Below, one piece after another: positions 1 through 14,200 of a stretch of DNA of 64,000 nucleotides. Each line of letters starts with the position of its first letter. The first letter of the stretch is position 1. The notes beneath the pieces were generated by a model. It saw only the letters and a list, made by a program, of their open reading frames with translations, was not told where the DNA came from and searched no databases. The position numbers were made by a program, and so were the translations under genes. This DNA comes from Penelope pileata (Eukaryota > Chordata > Aves > Galliformes > Cracidae), in the NCBI GenBank assembly GCA_013396635.1, contig WBMW01005300.1, forward strand, positions 194,718 to 258,717, given 5' to 3'.

Positions 1-3000
1 AAGAAACAACCATAATAATTGCAAGGACTTCAACTGTTTTCCTAAAGTTTGTGAAGGAATGACAGTGATAGTGGCAAGACACAAGGTTCTGTGAAATGCA
101 CAATGTGAACAGGTCATTATTTTTCATTTCTTATTGCTTTTTCCTGGTCCTTTACTAATGGTAACTTTTCTAAAATAGAAGTTCTGAGCTGAGCTTTTTC
201 TTCCAACAAGTTGGAGGAAGTAATTTGTATTTTTGTGTTTTTAATCTTCTTTTAAACTCCAAAAATAGATGCTGTCTGAATATCATGACTTGTGATTTCT
301 GCTGTTGTAGCTGTTGATGTGGAATGACCAACACTGGGCAGACTCATCTCTGATGCATGCCTGTAATTGATCTTAGTGGGGATGAGCAGGATGTAACACG
401 TCTTTATTTTACTTCAGATTTTATTCCCCCCCAGTATCCGTTTATATATTGCTGCTGAAAAAGCAGAGGTAGCTAGCAGTTGAGTTCTGTTGGCCAGGTA
501 GTGGTGTACGCCATGAAGTCTGAGGTGGTTAAACTTGTTAAATACAACAACGTGTGGTTTCCTGAGAAGTCAATGTTCAGTCTAAGGAGTAAGCAGGGGC
601 TTATATAACGAAATTGTCCGCTGCAATGACTAAGGCTGATAGTGACTGCCAGAGGAAGAGCTGAAAGTTCAAGGAAAGCGTTTGTTAGGCGAGTTCGGTA
701 GACTGAGAAAACACCTTGAGCATTTATGTTCTGGATTCACGTGCTGTGAACAGTACAAAAGGAGATGAAAAGAAATTTTTAATGGTAACAGCAGTGTCCT
801 TAACTTTTTAAGAGCCTGTGAAAAGTAGTAGGTGAGTGGTAGGAGGGGCTATCATTTCTCACTTTTTTTTTTTTTGAAATTACATTGTTAATAATTAATA
901 CTCAAGCTTTTGCTGTATTCCCGTAAACCTTTCTGTGAAAGCCTTAGTATCGTACGGCTGTGATTGCATGGACACTTCAGGCTGACATAAATACACGTCA
1001 CTTCTGAGTGGGCAGCTCCCTTGGCGTGCTGCTGTGGGCTCCAGGGATCAGAAGCCTGCTTTGTGTGCTTCAAGTGCTCAGGGAAATGCAGCCGAAGAGA
1101 AGTAGTGTTCCCCAGTAAATTAACATCTGCCTGAAAATAAGTTTCTCAGTTTGCTTTTAATAACTGCTACATTACAAGATGACAAATTGCTCCCCCTCCC
1201 CCCTTTCAGCAGCTGTGGAAGGCTAAGAAATATATTACACTAATATCTCCTCATCAGGGTAATCCAGGGTGGCAGATTTCCTTTGTTCTGGCCTCTGCTT
1301 GTTAGATTTTTCCTTTAGCTTTTCAAGGTCTGAGCTTTACGTTTTGAAAAATCCTGGTGTGATCATATGGTGTAATAGGTGAAGAGAGTCTGTATAAATC
1401 CATTTTCTTCTAATATGAGGGAAAATTGCACGGCACAAAAGAATGGATTTAGTATGCTGTTGTATTTTACTTCGTTTTCATTGCAATGCCATCCATTTGG
1501 TGCCTTTTTCAGCTCCTTCACTGCAGAGAGCACTCTGGTTTATCTGGTAGCTGGGACAGAGTGGGTTTGGTTAAGCTGTTGCCTTCTTAAAGTGCAAAAT
1601 CAAAGTGTGTTTCTGGATAGTAAGAAAATAGGTTGTAACTTGTGGCTGGGATGACAGCAGATGCCCCGTTACAGTTTTAGGTTTTCTCCTGTAGGGATGG
1701 CAACAGAGCAGCCTTCCTGCTGGGCTGGCCGTGCTTAATTGATTAATCTAGTTAGATTGTCAGGCTTAGAAAAATACTGAAAAGATTCAGCACCACAGAA
1801 AACATTGTGGTCATGAAAAGATGTACTCTCATCATTTGGGTGCTGAGGGAAACTGCAGAAAATCTTTCTGTTTAACAAAAGGCAATGAATAAAAATAAAT
1901 TGCTTTTGAAAATTGTGTTCTTAAAATGAGACTGAAGAAATAAAGGTGTTGTTTTCCTTCTGACTTAACTGAGAAGATTCCCAAAACCAGAGGATGGCTC
2001 TGAAGTGCTATCTGAGCCACTTTCTCTCTCTTAATTTCCTGAATGGCTTTGTAGAAAGTTGTATTTCCTAGAATAAAGAAATGTCCTGAAATAAAAAGTT
2101 GGGTAGGTTGTCTGCAATTTCTTCATGCATTGCAATGAATAAGGCTGTTCTCTTTTTACATAAGCCATTTTATAAGGAGATGCCACATATATACGTGCTT
2201 AAGTGCTGTACAACGTGGTTGAAAATGGAGAGAGGCCTGCTATGGAATTAGGTGCACCTGAGAGTAGCTAAATCTCAGTGTTCAGTGCTGTGTTGTCTTA
2301 GATGTGATAGTTGGGCCAATCTGCTGTACATCCTGAGGGCTCACTGGATGTTTTTCAAAGATTCATGAAACTGGGAATGAGTAGGAAGAAAGGGAGCAGT
2401 CCTCCCCACTCTTTGACAAATTGATTCCTGAGTTGTTGCTGTGGGCTGTTTGTTTTCCTGGCGTACCACTGTGACCCTCCTTACCGGGGAGGAATGCAGG
2501 CAGTGCAGGGACGCCGTTTGGGTTATCCTCAGGAAGGGCACCTGCTGCCTCTGCTCTGAAAGCAGGAGCTGCTCCTGATTGAAATAAAGGGCAAGGCATA
2601 GCAATCACATCCCTGACTGGCTTTTTAGAATCTCATGCTGAGAGTTTGAGATGGTGGCGAATCAAGTAGTAGTGAAAACAAAATATTATTTTGTCTCACC
2701 AAGTACAAAACAAAGTTAGCATTGTTTACCTAAATGTGTGTTATAATCGAGGAAAAAGAGACAGTTTTGTCCAAATTTAATGATAGATTTCTTAGTATAC
2801 GATGTTCTGTTCTGAATCTAGGCCCAAATTCTAGCTTTGTTTGGAGGAAGAACTTTTTTCCATGTCAAGTGTTCAACGGTTCTAATGGATGCTAACACTG
2901 AGTCCTTCTTTTTAACCTAATTTATCCTTTTGCATTTGTTTCTGAAGACTTTTGCTGCACTAACTCTCAGAATTTCTCAGTTGTAAAGTTCTTACAAAAT

Positions 3001-5167
3001 AATAAAATTGAATCTCTTAAAAAGCTTTTTAATGAATGAAATTTCTGCAGACTATGTTAACTTATAACCAAGTGCTATAAAATGTAATAATGCATTAAAA
3101 TATTTCTTCATTTGAGATTTTTCTTTGAGTGCACTGTGTGTAACATACAAACACATTTGATTAAGTTATTCAGTGTTGATATTAATTCTGGGAGTTTTGT
3201 CATTTGTAGCTGGACTGCGTTCTTGATAGTTCACTCCAGGGTTATGAGTGGTATGAATTTTAGACTTCTGCTGAAGTGATGCTGCAGTATGTTGAAATCT
3301 GGAAATAGACCCTTGAAATGCGTTTTTCAGATAGAATTAGATCTCGCCACTTGTCTCTCTGGAAGAGATGCATAGTGCATGTAATAATTCAAAGCTGGAA
3401 ATACCTATAAAGTATCTTCAATGAGAAGAATTTGTAATGACTGCTTAGATTACCAGCATGTGGTTATTGGGGAGGCAGCTGAGCTAAGCTTCAGATTCAG
3501 AGAATCAGAGGGCAGCGTTTACTTGTCTGCATGCTGGCTCTGTATGTAAACTCCTGGTGCAGTCACAGACAGCCCTGGCTGACTGGCCCAAAGTGGGTGC
3601 AGTGAGAAGTTGGTGATGCTTCTCATTGTGTCAAACAATTCATTTTCATGTTCTGGCAACAGGCTGCCCAGAGAGGCTGTGGATGCCCCGACCCTGGAGG
3701 TGTTCAAGGCCAGGTTGGTTGGAGCCCTGGGCAGCCTGATCCAGTACCAGATCTGGAGGTTGGTGGCCCTGCCTGCAGCAGGGGAGTTGGAACCTGATGA
3801 TCCTTGGGGTCCTTTCTAACCCAGGCCATTCTATGATTCTTTGATTTTTTCAGAAGTAATTGTAGGAGTGAATGTACGAAATGGAGACCTGCTCATCTTG
3901 ACAGCAGAAGTCCCCAGCGCTGATATGTCTGTAGTCACTTAAATTAGCTGGGGAATGTTTGCCATGTAGGAAAGAAGTTCATGGAGATTGGTGACTGCAA
4001 ATCCTTCTGTGAAGGTTGGGTGCACTAGTCTAGTGTAATAAGGAAAAAGTGAATCGCCAACTTTGATAACTACATGGAAGCTGGAACCATGAACAATTAA
4101 ACACCTTTCACCAGCTGTTTAGAAGTGTTTCCAGGTTAATATATTAAAGAAACAATTTCAACTCATGTAAATATTTGGTATGGAAAACTGAGTAAAATTA
4201 CTGGTATAAATGAGGAAATAGCATTATATTAAAGCAAGTTCAAAAATATTTTTGAACTTCCCAGAGGACTGGCTTACTTCATTGTTATGGCTTACTGTTG
4301 TAGGTCTGATATTTTATGCAGCTGTGTTGAATTGAGCAATTGATACACAGTATCAATTTGTATGTAATACTCCTAACAAATGGAAAATTGTGGAGAAACT
4401 GTGTAAAATTCATTCAATTTCAACTTGCTGAGTTGATTTATCTAAACTTGTACATGCATTCAGCTTTTAAAGAAAAATGGTACACTGCTACCTGAGTGAT
4501 GTCTGTGCAGCGCCTTGATGTGAATTCCACCAAGGGAAACATCAAGGGTTGAAGCGTTTCCATTCATCAAAATAATTAAGTAAATAGGGACCTTTATCTG
4601 ATGAAGAATGTTGTGATGATGCCATCTGTTTCTATGCTGAGGAGCTCTGACAAAGTATTTAATACCATTTTTAAAATTTTGTGTCAAAAAGAGACCCATT
4701 GATTAAACATACGTAGGTGTCCTTTGAAGCTGGGACGTGAGCTGGAGAATCAAGAAAGTATCAGTACATTCTAGTCACTGTTGTTAACCATTCCCAAGTG
4801 TTCAGTTCCTAAAAGATAGATACTTCAGCGTGCAATCTGAAGTATAATATATGTAGTAGCAGTGAGACTTCTCATTTTGTGGCCAGTAGTTTTGTAAAGT
4901 ATGTTACTATGTGAATTGCATTTATTTAAAAAACAAACGTTGGCCTTCTTAAATTACCCAAGGAAAGGATTTACCAGAAATCTGCTGCTACAAGTGGCAT
5001 CTTCTGTAAGGCATTTTAAATCTGTTCTCAGGGAAAGGGTACCCTACATTTACCAAATGTAGAAATGTGGCCAGTTAGCTGACCACTCACAGGTTTAGAT
5101 AGCTTTATAGAATATTGAGCTGGGTAATGCTGATTTTAGTGTCCTAATAACAAGTTTCTTTTTGCAG
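1..5167 (+). other. ZDHHC17: Intron 1, 3' part
   Basis: Non-coding sequence ending in the acceptor TTTTTGCAG just before exon 2. The exon 1 coding segment was not found, so the window starts inside intron 1. It is AT-rich and ordinary except for one CR1 fragment near 3.65-3.85 kb. No other gene is supported; short ORFs here have no recognisable product. Confidence 0.8.
3655..3845 (+). repeat. CR1 LINE 3' fragment
   Basis: The sequence has the standard CR1 3' region: AGGCTGCCCAGAGAGGCTGT, then GGTGTTCAAGGCCAGG, then GGGCAGCCTGATCCAG, ending with CATTCTATGATTCTTTGA. It lies in intron 1 in the same orientation as ZDHHC17. It is heavily 5' truncated, as most avian CR1 copies are, and carries no functional coding capacity. 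Confidence 0.9.
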
Positions 5168-5271
5168 GAAATAAAGCCTCAAAGCCATTACAACCATGGA
5201 TATAGTGAATCTCTCGGACGGAAAAGCCACATTGATGATTATAGCACTTGGGACATTGTCAAAGCCACGCA
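5168..5271 (+). CDS. ZDHHC17: ZDHHC17 exon 2
   Basis: Encodes residues 32-65 and two bases of codon 66 (EIKPQSHYNHGYSES at the start, TWDIVKATQ at the end). This is the conserved N-terminal stretch before and entering the first ankyrin repeat. Acceptor TTTGCAG, donor CA|GTAAGT. Exon 2 opens in phase 0 at GAA, which fits an upstream exon 1 ending after a complete codon. Confidence 0.96.
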
Positions 5272-8200
5272 GTAAGTTTATTTTTGAGTGTTAGGCTTGT
5301 CTGTCTCTGTTAGTTGAAAAACAGTAAGATGTATTTTTTAACTTGGAGAAAATTTGGGGGTAACTGTATTTGTAGATACAATAATGGAAGATTTTGTAAA
5401 TGATCTCTACTGTTTAGGACAGAGCTATGAACATTGTGTGAGATGTGCAGGAAGCATTGTGGTAAGTTGTAAATGTAGGTGGTTGCTGGGCAGATTGCTG
5501 GAAGAGAGAGCAGTTTTTTTTTCCTGTTTGTACTGGTGTTTATTTTCCGTAAGTAGTGATTAAGAGGTAAGTGGGCGACACATTGATAAGCAAATGTGAG
5601 GGTTTCCTTGATTTCTTGGTGTCATTGTAGGTTAGAAGTTACATACAGATGAATTCTGTCTCTAATTCTGCAGTTTCAGTCCTGCTGTGAAACTGAGTTT
5701 ATTGCTAAGAAAGGATCGTAAGAATAAACTGTGAGAAAACTTAATAATTGCTTTCTTAATGCAGATTAATTATACAGTCCTCTAACTCACAAGACTTTCT
5801 GAAGAATTGCCATTGAACTACTTTTCAGCTTTCTATTGTTCACTGTTCAGATACTGCCAACATGACTTTCACGTTTCTTCTTGAGTACACTGAGAAGATA
5901 ATTGTACAAAAACAATTTCTTGTATTATTAATATTTTGAATGCCTACACTGTTATGTATGTTGCCAAGCTATTTGCCTCCTAGAAGTATATATCTTTCCA
6001 GTTTTTTTCCTAAAAGGCTTCTCCTTCAACTGAAAGTACCTTTGCAACTCAGTACTTGAGGTATGCCACATTTAGGTTTAGGAAGTAGGTACCTTTCTTC
6101 ACTTTGAATTGTCAGGAATTTAACTTCCTGATATAGGTGTTGACTGAACCTGTGACTGTAGCTCTAAAGATTTAAATAGTAATACTACAACTTATAATCC
6201 TCTTATCAGGGGATTCCTGGAAATGAAACTATTGGTGTAACAGCAAACTAGGTGCTTCTTGCAGGCGTGGGAATATGACACCAGAAATGATTATTTTACA
6301 GATTACCTGCTTCCACTTCCATAAGCTCATTGTATGCTTGAAACCTTGAAACACATTTGTCATTATCCGTCAAATTTAGGTTGAACTGTGCTTACAGCTG
6401 AGGTGTTTCAGTTCTTTTCTGATCTCTTCGAACAACTAACAGGGCTGTCAGTTGTCTGTTGTGCTCCTTCACAGTCTTGGTGTGATGAGATTGGTGAGAT
6501 GTCCTCTTCTCTGTAAGAGAGTACTCTACTGTCACAGCTCTGGTGCTTAATAGCTCAGGGAAGGGTGGCTGTCAGCATGGGTATATGATAAAGTTATGCT
6601 AGTGGTATTCCTTGAAAACAACCTCACTAGAGGAAAACCTCACCTCTATTTTAAGTTTTTACTGGCATTTGAAGGCTGTGTTATATAAGCCAGCTGTCTT
6701 TAAGGGGGAAAAACACTCAAGTTTGAGACAGAAAATAAGCCCACCAAATATTGTAGGGCTTGGAATAAAATAAACCTGCTAATATATTGATTCAGTGTTA
6801 CCTAGCCTTAAAAAAAAAAAAAAANAAAGATGGTCTCACATTACTATCAAAAGTGACGTTTCACCTGAACAGCAGTGGTGAAGAGGTGCATCACTGATAC
6901 ACAATTTGTATTAAAATGAACAATGTAGTTACTTTTGTAGAAATATAACCTCTTCTACATGAATGAAAAATAGATGATCTTCTCTTCTAGTACACGTCCT
7001 CAAAACTCATTGTTCCCTTAGATTAAAATAACAGGTTTAATTTACTTCTCAGTTCATTGCTAATGTAAGTTAGATGCCACAAAAAGCTTTGGTAAAAAAT
7101 AAAAGTACAAAAAGAATGCTCGTCTGTCCCCTAGAACTTTCTTCACCAGGCAGTAAGTTCAAGAAAAATGTAGCAAAACAAAATAGGAATAATTTTCATT
7201 CTTTTATGTTTCTGTGATTTCTTGGACTTTTTTTCCCCAAATTAAAATATGTAGCATTCAACATCAAGTTGGCAGCACAATTTTATTTTTTTTCAGAACA
7301 CTTTGAAACCTCCCCAAAAGAACATTACAGTTTTCTTAGCACGATAACATCAAATGGTAGCTGGGGTGCTTACCTTTAGTAAAATGAAGTCCCGTTGGTC
7401 TCAGGTCTAATCTGATAGCTAATTACAATAAAGTTGCATATCTTGCTGTTTTCTTTTTAAAACAAAGCAAAATAAAAAGCCCACAACACTTCAGAAGACA
7501 AACTGATGTGTGTCATATTTGGCATTTGAAGTTAGACCAATGAAATTGTAGGCTTCTTGACAGGTATGAGGTGCATTTCACTGTAGCACAGAGTTGTTCG
7601 CTGTCACGTTTGTCATAATCCACGCAGGAAGCAGTCGGTTGCATCTTTTGAGCAGCTAGTCAGTCATTTAACTTCAGTCGTTGTTTGTGCTGTATTTCAT
7701 GTATTGCATTATTAAAAGTCTCTCCTGTGAAATCAGCTATTTGTTGTTGTTGCGCAAAACTGAAATAAGAAACAGCTCCTTAAACTATAAAGATGATGAA
7801 AAACAGATTGAAAATGTTTTAGTTCCTCTGTACTCTATATGTGCTGTTTGATTGCAGAATTTGACTTTAAAATGTTGATTTTATTGACACTTGATTACAG
7901 AGAAATAAAGGTATTAATAAAGTGATGCATTCAGCAGGTGAGAATAAGAGCTTGCAAGATCCATGCACTTTTCCAGATACGATTTGGTTTTAAAACATGT
8001 GAGTAAGAAGGACGCTTTTCACTGGCTATGTTAAAACATGTCCAAAGACATCTAGTTGGAATTAAAAGTACTGGTATCTTGTTTATTTCCATCTTATGGG
8101 TAAGTGCCAGTAGCCTTGCATTGCTTAAGGCTGGAGTCATCTTTGAATATAATGTCTTAAGGCAGGTACCATGTTAACGTAGTATCTTAAAGTTTATTGC

Positions 8201-11200
8201 TGCCTATTTTAAATTGTTCAGGCCATGAAACTACGGAAAGATAGCTAACGTTCACAGGAGGGGAAGGATATGGTGAGTTATGACTAGAACCAACTCTGAG
8301 ACAATTTAGTCCTTGCTTTGTGATTTTCAGCTCTGAGGGGGAATAGGCACCTTCTACTTGCAGTGAACGTGAGCAATTTCCAGCTAAGTTGGAAGTGTGT
8401 TAAATAACCATTATGAACACTAGTATTAAACATTAATGATATTAAGAATTGCTTTCATGAGCTCTGCAAGATTGATTCCTTGTTCCCCAAGTATTACGGT
8501 TTCCTTATTGCAAGATTAACTTCTCTATTCGTTTTATTGCCGAGATCATTCAAAATGAGATTTATATGCGGTGTGAAATAGTGCAACAGAACATATGCAG
8601 AATCTATGCTGAATCTTGCTCAGGGAAAAAAAAAAAAAGTCGGATACATTTGAGAACATTTGTAGTGTACATAATAAGGAGAAAAAATAAAAATAGGACA
8701 CATACAGAATAACTGAAATTGGTGAGGGCTGACCGAAGTGGCTGTTACTCCTGTTGTTTTTACCTATCCAGAGGAAAGGATGGGCAGGCTTTGACACAGG
8801 TACACATGCTCTTTGCCTGCTTATTTCAGCCCACAAGATTTATATACATATCACTTTCAGCAGTATAATCAAAGTTCAACTTGAAAGGTTGATTATTGAT
8901 ATATCGATATATTATATATGTACAACTGTGTAGCCAGTCTGAGGCTTTGGAATGCATGCAACAGCTGAATTTCTCTTGTTTCTCAGCATCATTGTTCATG
9001 GTTCATTAAGCAGCTCTTGAGTTTGCTAAAGAGTAGCTTCGCTGTTGAAAACAAGGCTGTCTTACTGTTTAACACACAAACACCGTAAGAATGTGTGAAA
9101 GGAAATGTTAGTATTCAACCACCATCATTCATGGAATGAGACTTCAAAAGATGAAGGAAAAAAGTGATCTTTTTTTACTAATTGCTTTCCAGCTAAAACA
9201 GCTTTGATTGGATTTGCAGTGATAGCAAGATGAAGGAGTAAGCTCCTGGCTTGGCCTGGCGATGTGCTCACTGAAGAAATGTTCCTTCTTAATATTATGT
9301 GTTTTCTGTTGACCTTATGGCAAAGATGGCAGTGTCTAGGACTCTGTGCTTGCAGACAAAAGGTTAAAAATGGATTCCGTATTTAAAATGCAAAGGGATT
9401 ATAGAATACTATTTTTGAAAGTATTAAATTTAGAATATCTTTAACTTACAATGAAAAATAAAATACTACATTAATTGCTGATGACATTAGACTGTGATAA
9501 TGAAATGAGCCTACAGAGCAAAAATACCGTTGTGTAAGAAGTAGTCCAATTTTTCTCAAGACCAAGTTTAATAGTATACCTTAATAAATATATTCCATTG
9601 ATGTTTACAAATATCGCCTTCTAGAATTCATCCAGGTGCTGAATTTGTTGTACGATTGTACAAACCTCATGTGGGGATTTGAATTTTTTCCTCCTTTCTC
9701 TTTCTTGAAGGGAATATACCCCTTTATAGCTACATTACGATTACGCTGAGCATAATGTGCATTTTCTAATCTAACAGTGTGTCATGAATTTTTGGAGGTG
9801 ACAGAGTCAAGTCAGCTGCAGCAAATCGATGAAAGATGACCAGGTAGTATGTTAGAGAAGAATGCTACATTTCTAGGACAGAGCTCAAGAAACCATGACT
9901 GCATCAGATTCAGTGTTTATTTCTTGAGAGAATACTTTTTCCAGGAATAGGAACAAATTGCTGTAAATTCCTAATGTTTTCTGCCAGGTGATTTTTGTCT
10001 ATTTATATCTGTATGGCATCTTTTGGCAATAAAGAGTTACTGAATTATACCTTGTGTTACATCTTCTATAATCAGTTATGACCTCCAGATGTTGTAATGT
10101 GCCAGTGTGATATACCAGCAAGCAAACTTGGGAAATTCCTAAAACATATAAATTCCTGCTAAAAAGGACTTGGGGGCACAGGAGGATGGCAAGCTGGACA
10201 TGAGCCAGCAATGTGCTCTCGCATCCTGGAAAGCCAACTGTATCCTGGGCTGCACCAAAAGAAGCATGGCCAGCAACTCGAGGGAGGGGATCTTGCCCCT
10301 CTGTTCTGCGCTGCTGAGACCTCTCCTGGAGCGCTGCATCCAGATGTGGAGTCCTGAGCACAAGAGAGACATGGACCTGTTAGAGAGTGTCCAGAGGAGG
10401 GCCGCAAAAATGATCCAAGGGATAGAACGCCACTCCTATGATGACAGGCTGAGAGAGCTGGGGCTGCTCAGCCTGGAGAAGAGAAGGCTCTGGGGAGACC
10501 TGGGAGTTGGCCTTTCAGTATCTAAAGGGGGGCTACAAGAAAGAGGGGGACAGACTCTTTAGCAGGCCTGTTGTAATGGGAAAAGGGGAAATGGCTTCAG
10601 GCTAAAAGGGGGGAGATTTTGACTCGATATAGGGAAAAAGTTTCTTACAATAAGGATAGTGAAGCACTGGAACAGGTTGCCCAGAGATGTGGTGGAAGCC
10701 CCATCCCTGGAGATGTTCAAGGTCATGCTGGATGGGGCTCTGAGCAACCTGATCTAGCTGTAGGTGTCCCTGTGCATTCCAGGGGGGTTGGACTAGATGA
10801 CCTTGAAAGGTCCCTTCCAACTCAAATGATTCTATGACATTGAAGATTATTTCCTGTCACAAGTACTTAGTGAGCCAACTAGGTGCCTTCCAACATCTGT
10901 TTGAGAATAGGGAAGGCCTTGTGGCAGATACAATGCAGCCGTCTTGGCCACAGTGATTGTGAAATACGTGTGTTCAAAATTTCTAATGTAGTAAGAAGAA
11001 AGGTCGTCAGAGTTGCCACCCCGGATTTTAAAAGAGCAAACTTTAAACTACTTGGGGAGTTAGTTGGCAGTGTGCCTTGGGAATCAACGCCAGCAGGTTT
11101 AGGGGATCCATGAGTGGGTCACTTTTCAAGACCCACTTTTAAAAAGCCCAGCAGTGCAGTTCTACTGTGCTGCAAGTCAGGCAAGCAGGGTAGGAGACTG

Positions 11201-14200
11201 GCGGCTTGGCTGAACAGGCAGCCCCTCCTGGAACTAGGGCAGCAAAAGAAAAATACATGATCTCTGGAAGCAAGGTCTTACTTCACAGGGACAGTACAGA
11301 GCTGTAGTTTGCATCTGCAAGGAGAAAACAAGAAATGCCAGAGCTCAACTTGACATAGGCCAGTGTGGTGTCAGACAACAAAAAAAGGTTCTTTTAAGTA
11401 TGTCAGCAGCAAGGTCTGAGGAAAATATTGGACTGATACTTTATGTTCACCTGCCAAGTAGGAATGAGTAAAAGGCAGAAGCATTTAATGCCCTTTTTAC
11501 TTCAGTATTTAATATTAATGATAGATCTTGGTCTGCTTGATCCTCTGTGTTGGAGGATCGTGACTGGGGGAGAAATAACTTTTAGCTTGTAAGGGACAAG
11601 CTGTATCAGTTGAACATTCATGGGGCCTCATGGGATTTACCCCAAAGTATTGAAGGAGTTAGTGGATGTTATAGCTGGACCCCTCTTAACGATTTACTGC
11701 AGTCTTGGCAGTCTGGAGAGGTTCCTGCTGACTGGAAGCTAGCTAGTGTTAAGCTGGTCTACAAGAAGGGCGTGAAAGAAGACCCAGAAAACTACAAGTC
11801 TGTTAGTCTAACCTTAGTACCTGGAAAAGTTATCCACAGTATACAAAGGATATTAAGATGCTTGAAAGCATCCGTACAAGGGCTACAAAGCAGGTAGCAG
11901 GGCTGGAGCCCTGTACATGTCCTGTAAGGAGAAGCTGAGGGCACTTGGGCTACCCAGCCTGGAAAAGGCCAAGAGGTGACCTCACTGCTCTCTGCAGCCC
12001 CTGAGGAGGGGAAGGAGAGGATGGTGCTGGGCTCTGCTCCTGGGAACCAATGGCAAGGAATAGCACAGAGCTAGCAGGGGAGGGTCAGACAGGACACGAG
12101 GAAAAATTTCTTTGCTGTGAGAATGGTCAGCCACTTGAACAGACTTCCTAGAGAGGTGATTGGTGTCCCATGCCTGTTAGCGTTCCAGAGACATTTGGAC
12201 AATGCTCCCAATAACATTCTTCAGCGCCAGAGAGGTCAGGCAGTTGGACTTGGTGATCTTTGTAGGTCCCTCCTGACTGAACTATTCTATATATTGTGTG
12301 ATGACCATAATTTGCTATCTTGCTTTCAGAAGCCCTGCTATCCCCTCTTTTACTGTCTTTTTTCTCTACTCCTCATTTTTGGTTAATCTGCCTGTAGTTG
12401 TCCTGACCTATCTCATGGCACTTCTGACTGCAGGGACAGTCAGGAATTGTATCTTGTTAACAGACAGTTGTCAGGCCACACTTTTGATCTAGACTGGGAC
12501 TTCAGAGATTGGCCAGGCTTAGAACCTTACCAGTTTTCTCAGCAGTTACATGTGTCTGTGTGTGTATTTTGTCTATCTGATTGCATGTTTTTGTGTCTTC
12601 ATAAACCAAACCTCTCCTTCTTTGTCCTTCTGTCTCCACCACCTGATTGAAAACAAAGCTTTATTGTCAAAATTATTCATGACTGCTGCATCTTTACTCA
12701 GTCTGAAGAACCAAGCTGCACACGTTTGGTTCCAACTAGTATGTGCTTCAGGCAATAGTCTTTGTTCCTTAGGAATGCTTTCGAAAGATTACAGGCATGA
12801 CATTAATATCTTGCATTTTTCATGATTTCCAATGCAACTGTCCTAAGAAGTTGAGAACAGCATGACTTAAGTAGGTTCTGTCTAATACTTCTTTATCATA
12901 CTGTCCAACTAATTACGTACTTCAAACCTGTGGTGGGCTTGGAAAGCATTCCTGACTTGTGTCAGTTGAGGCTTCACTATGGCAGTACTGTCTGGGTTGA
13001 AGATCCATTCAAATGCAATAAAGGAAAGGTAAGAATGGTAACTACCCTCGGAAAAACGTTGTCATGACAGTTATACCAGCTGACCAAGTGGAGCAAAGGG
13101 GCCTTCAGTTGTCTAGGGCGGTGTCTTCTGCTTGAATTAAAATGTACAAGCAGCTTAAGGAAAACATACTTAAATTCCAGCTTTGAGAAGCTGTTAAGCA
13201 GCTCTAGCAGAAATCAGATGTTGCAACAAGAGGAAGCATTGAACTTCGTTCCAGGTTTTGCCTGCACCAGTCTCCTTGAGACTTGGGAAATTGCTGTTGG
13301 TTATACAGACATTCAGATGTGGTCTTTACAAGTGTTTCTGCATTGCTTTTATTTCCACTAAGAACAGGAAGTAAAATAGAAAGGACAAACATTATTTAAT
13401 ATTGGAGTTAGATGCATAAATGATGTTTATGATTCCTGAATTGTTTCAACTTTCGAAGTATGAACAATTGGATATTTTTTTTTTGATTTGCTTTTTTTTG
13501 AATGAAAGTAGCTCACATTTAATAACTGTCTTTGATGAAAATGTAAATTTCATATTAAAGCACAGAATTTTGAAAGGGTATGGTAAATTAGTACTAACTT
13601 ATCTCAGGCGAGTTGTCCTTTGTTATCTGAGAAGAAAAATGGGAAGTGTCTGTTAGGGTTTGCAGCTGATCTGATGATATTGTCATCTACTCCATTTATT
13701 TTTGGAAGATATTTTCAAATCAGTCCAGTTGTTTTGACCTTCAAGAGGTGGAAAGGACGAAAACAGACACGGGAGAAACAAATATAGCAGAGTCCCTGGG
13801 AAGAGGAGAGTTTTGCTTTACACTGGGCATCCTTCTGATCTGTATTTCATCTTGTTCTGCTCTATAGTTTCCTTTGGAGACAAGTCTGTAAAATCTTACA
13901 TTGGTTAATGTAACTTCTATCAGTGACAAGTTATTGTTGGAAGAGATCTGTATTCATGTAGAACCAGAAAGTAAAGTTTCTGCTTCGTTTATATTTTGTT
14001 GAAGGTAGTGTATCATCATCATTATGGTGTTTGTCTAGTCCATTTTTATCCAATATAACAGCTTTGAAAATAACATTTTCTTCTTCAAGGTATGGAATAT
14101 ATGAACGATGTAGAGAGTTGGTGGAAGCAGGTTATGATGTACGACAACCAGACAAAGAAAACGTAACACTCCTCCACTGGGCTGCAATCAACAACAGGAT

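Larger units (their letters stand above)
5272..14089 (+). other. ZDHHC17: Intron 2
   Basis: GT-AG intron of 8818 bases, phase 2. It holds two CR1 elements (10.15-12.29 kb), a poly-A run containing an undetermined base at 6825, and a 14-base perfect palindrome ATATATCGATATAT at 8899-8912. The rest is unremarkable AT-rich sequence with no supported gene. Confidence 0.9.

Noticed and set aside
8899..8912. 14-base palindrome ATATATCGATATAT as a protein-binding site
   Set aside because: It is in an AT-alternating tract where such palindromes arise easily.
10170..10562. 130-codon ORF as a host gene
   Set aside because: It is the C-terminal end of the CR1 LINE ORF2.
11610..11897. 95-codon ORF as a host gene
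   Set aside because: It is the start of a CR1 reverse-transcriptase domain in an old deleted copy.
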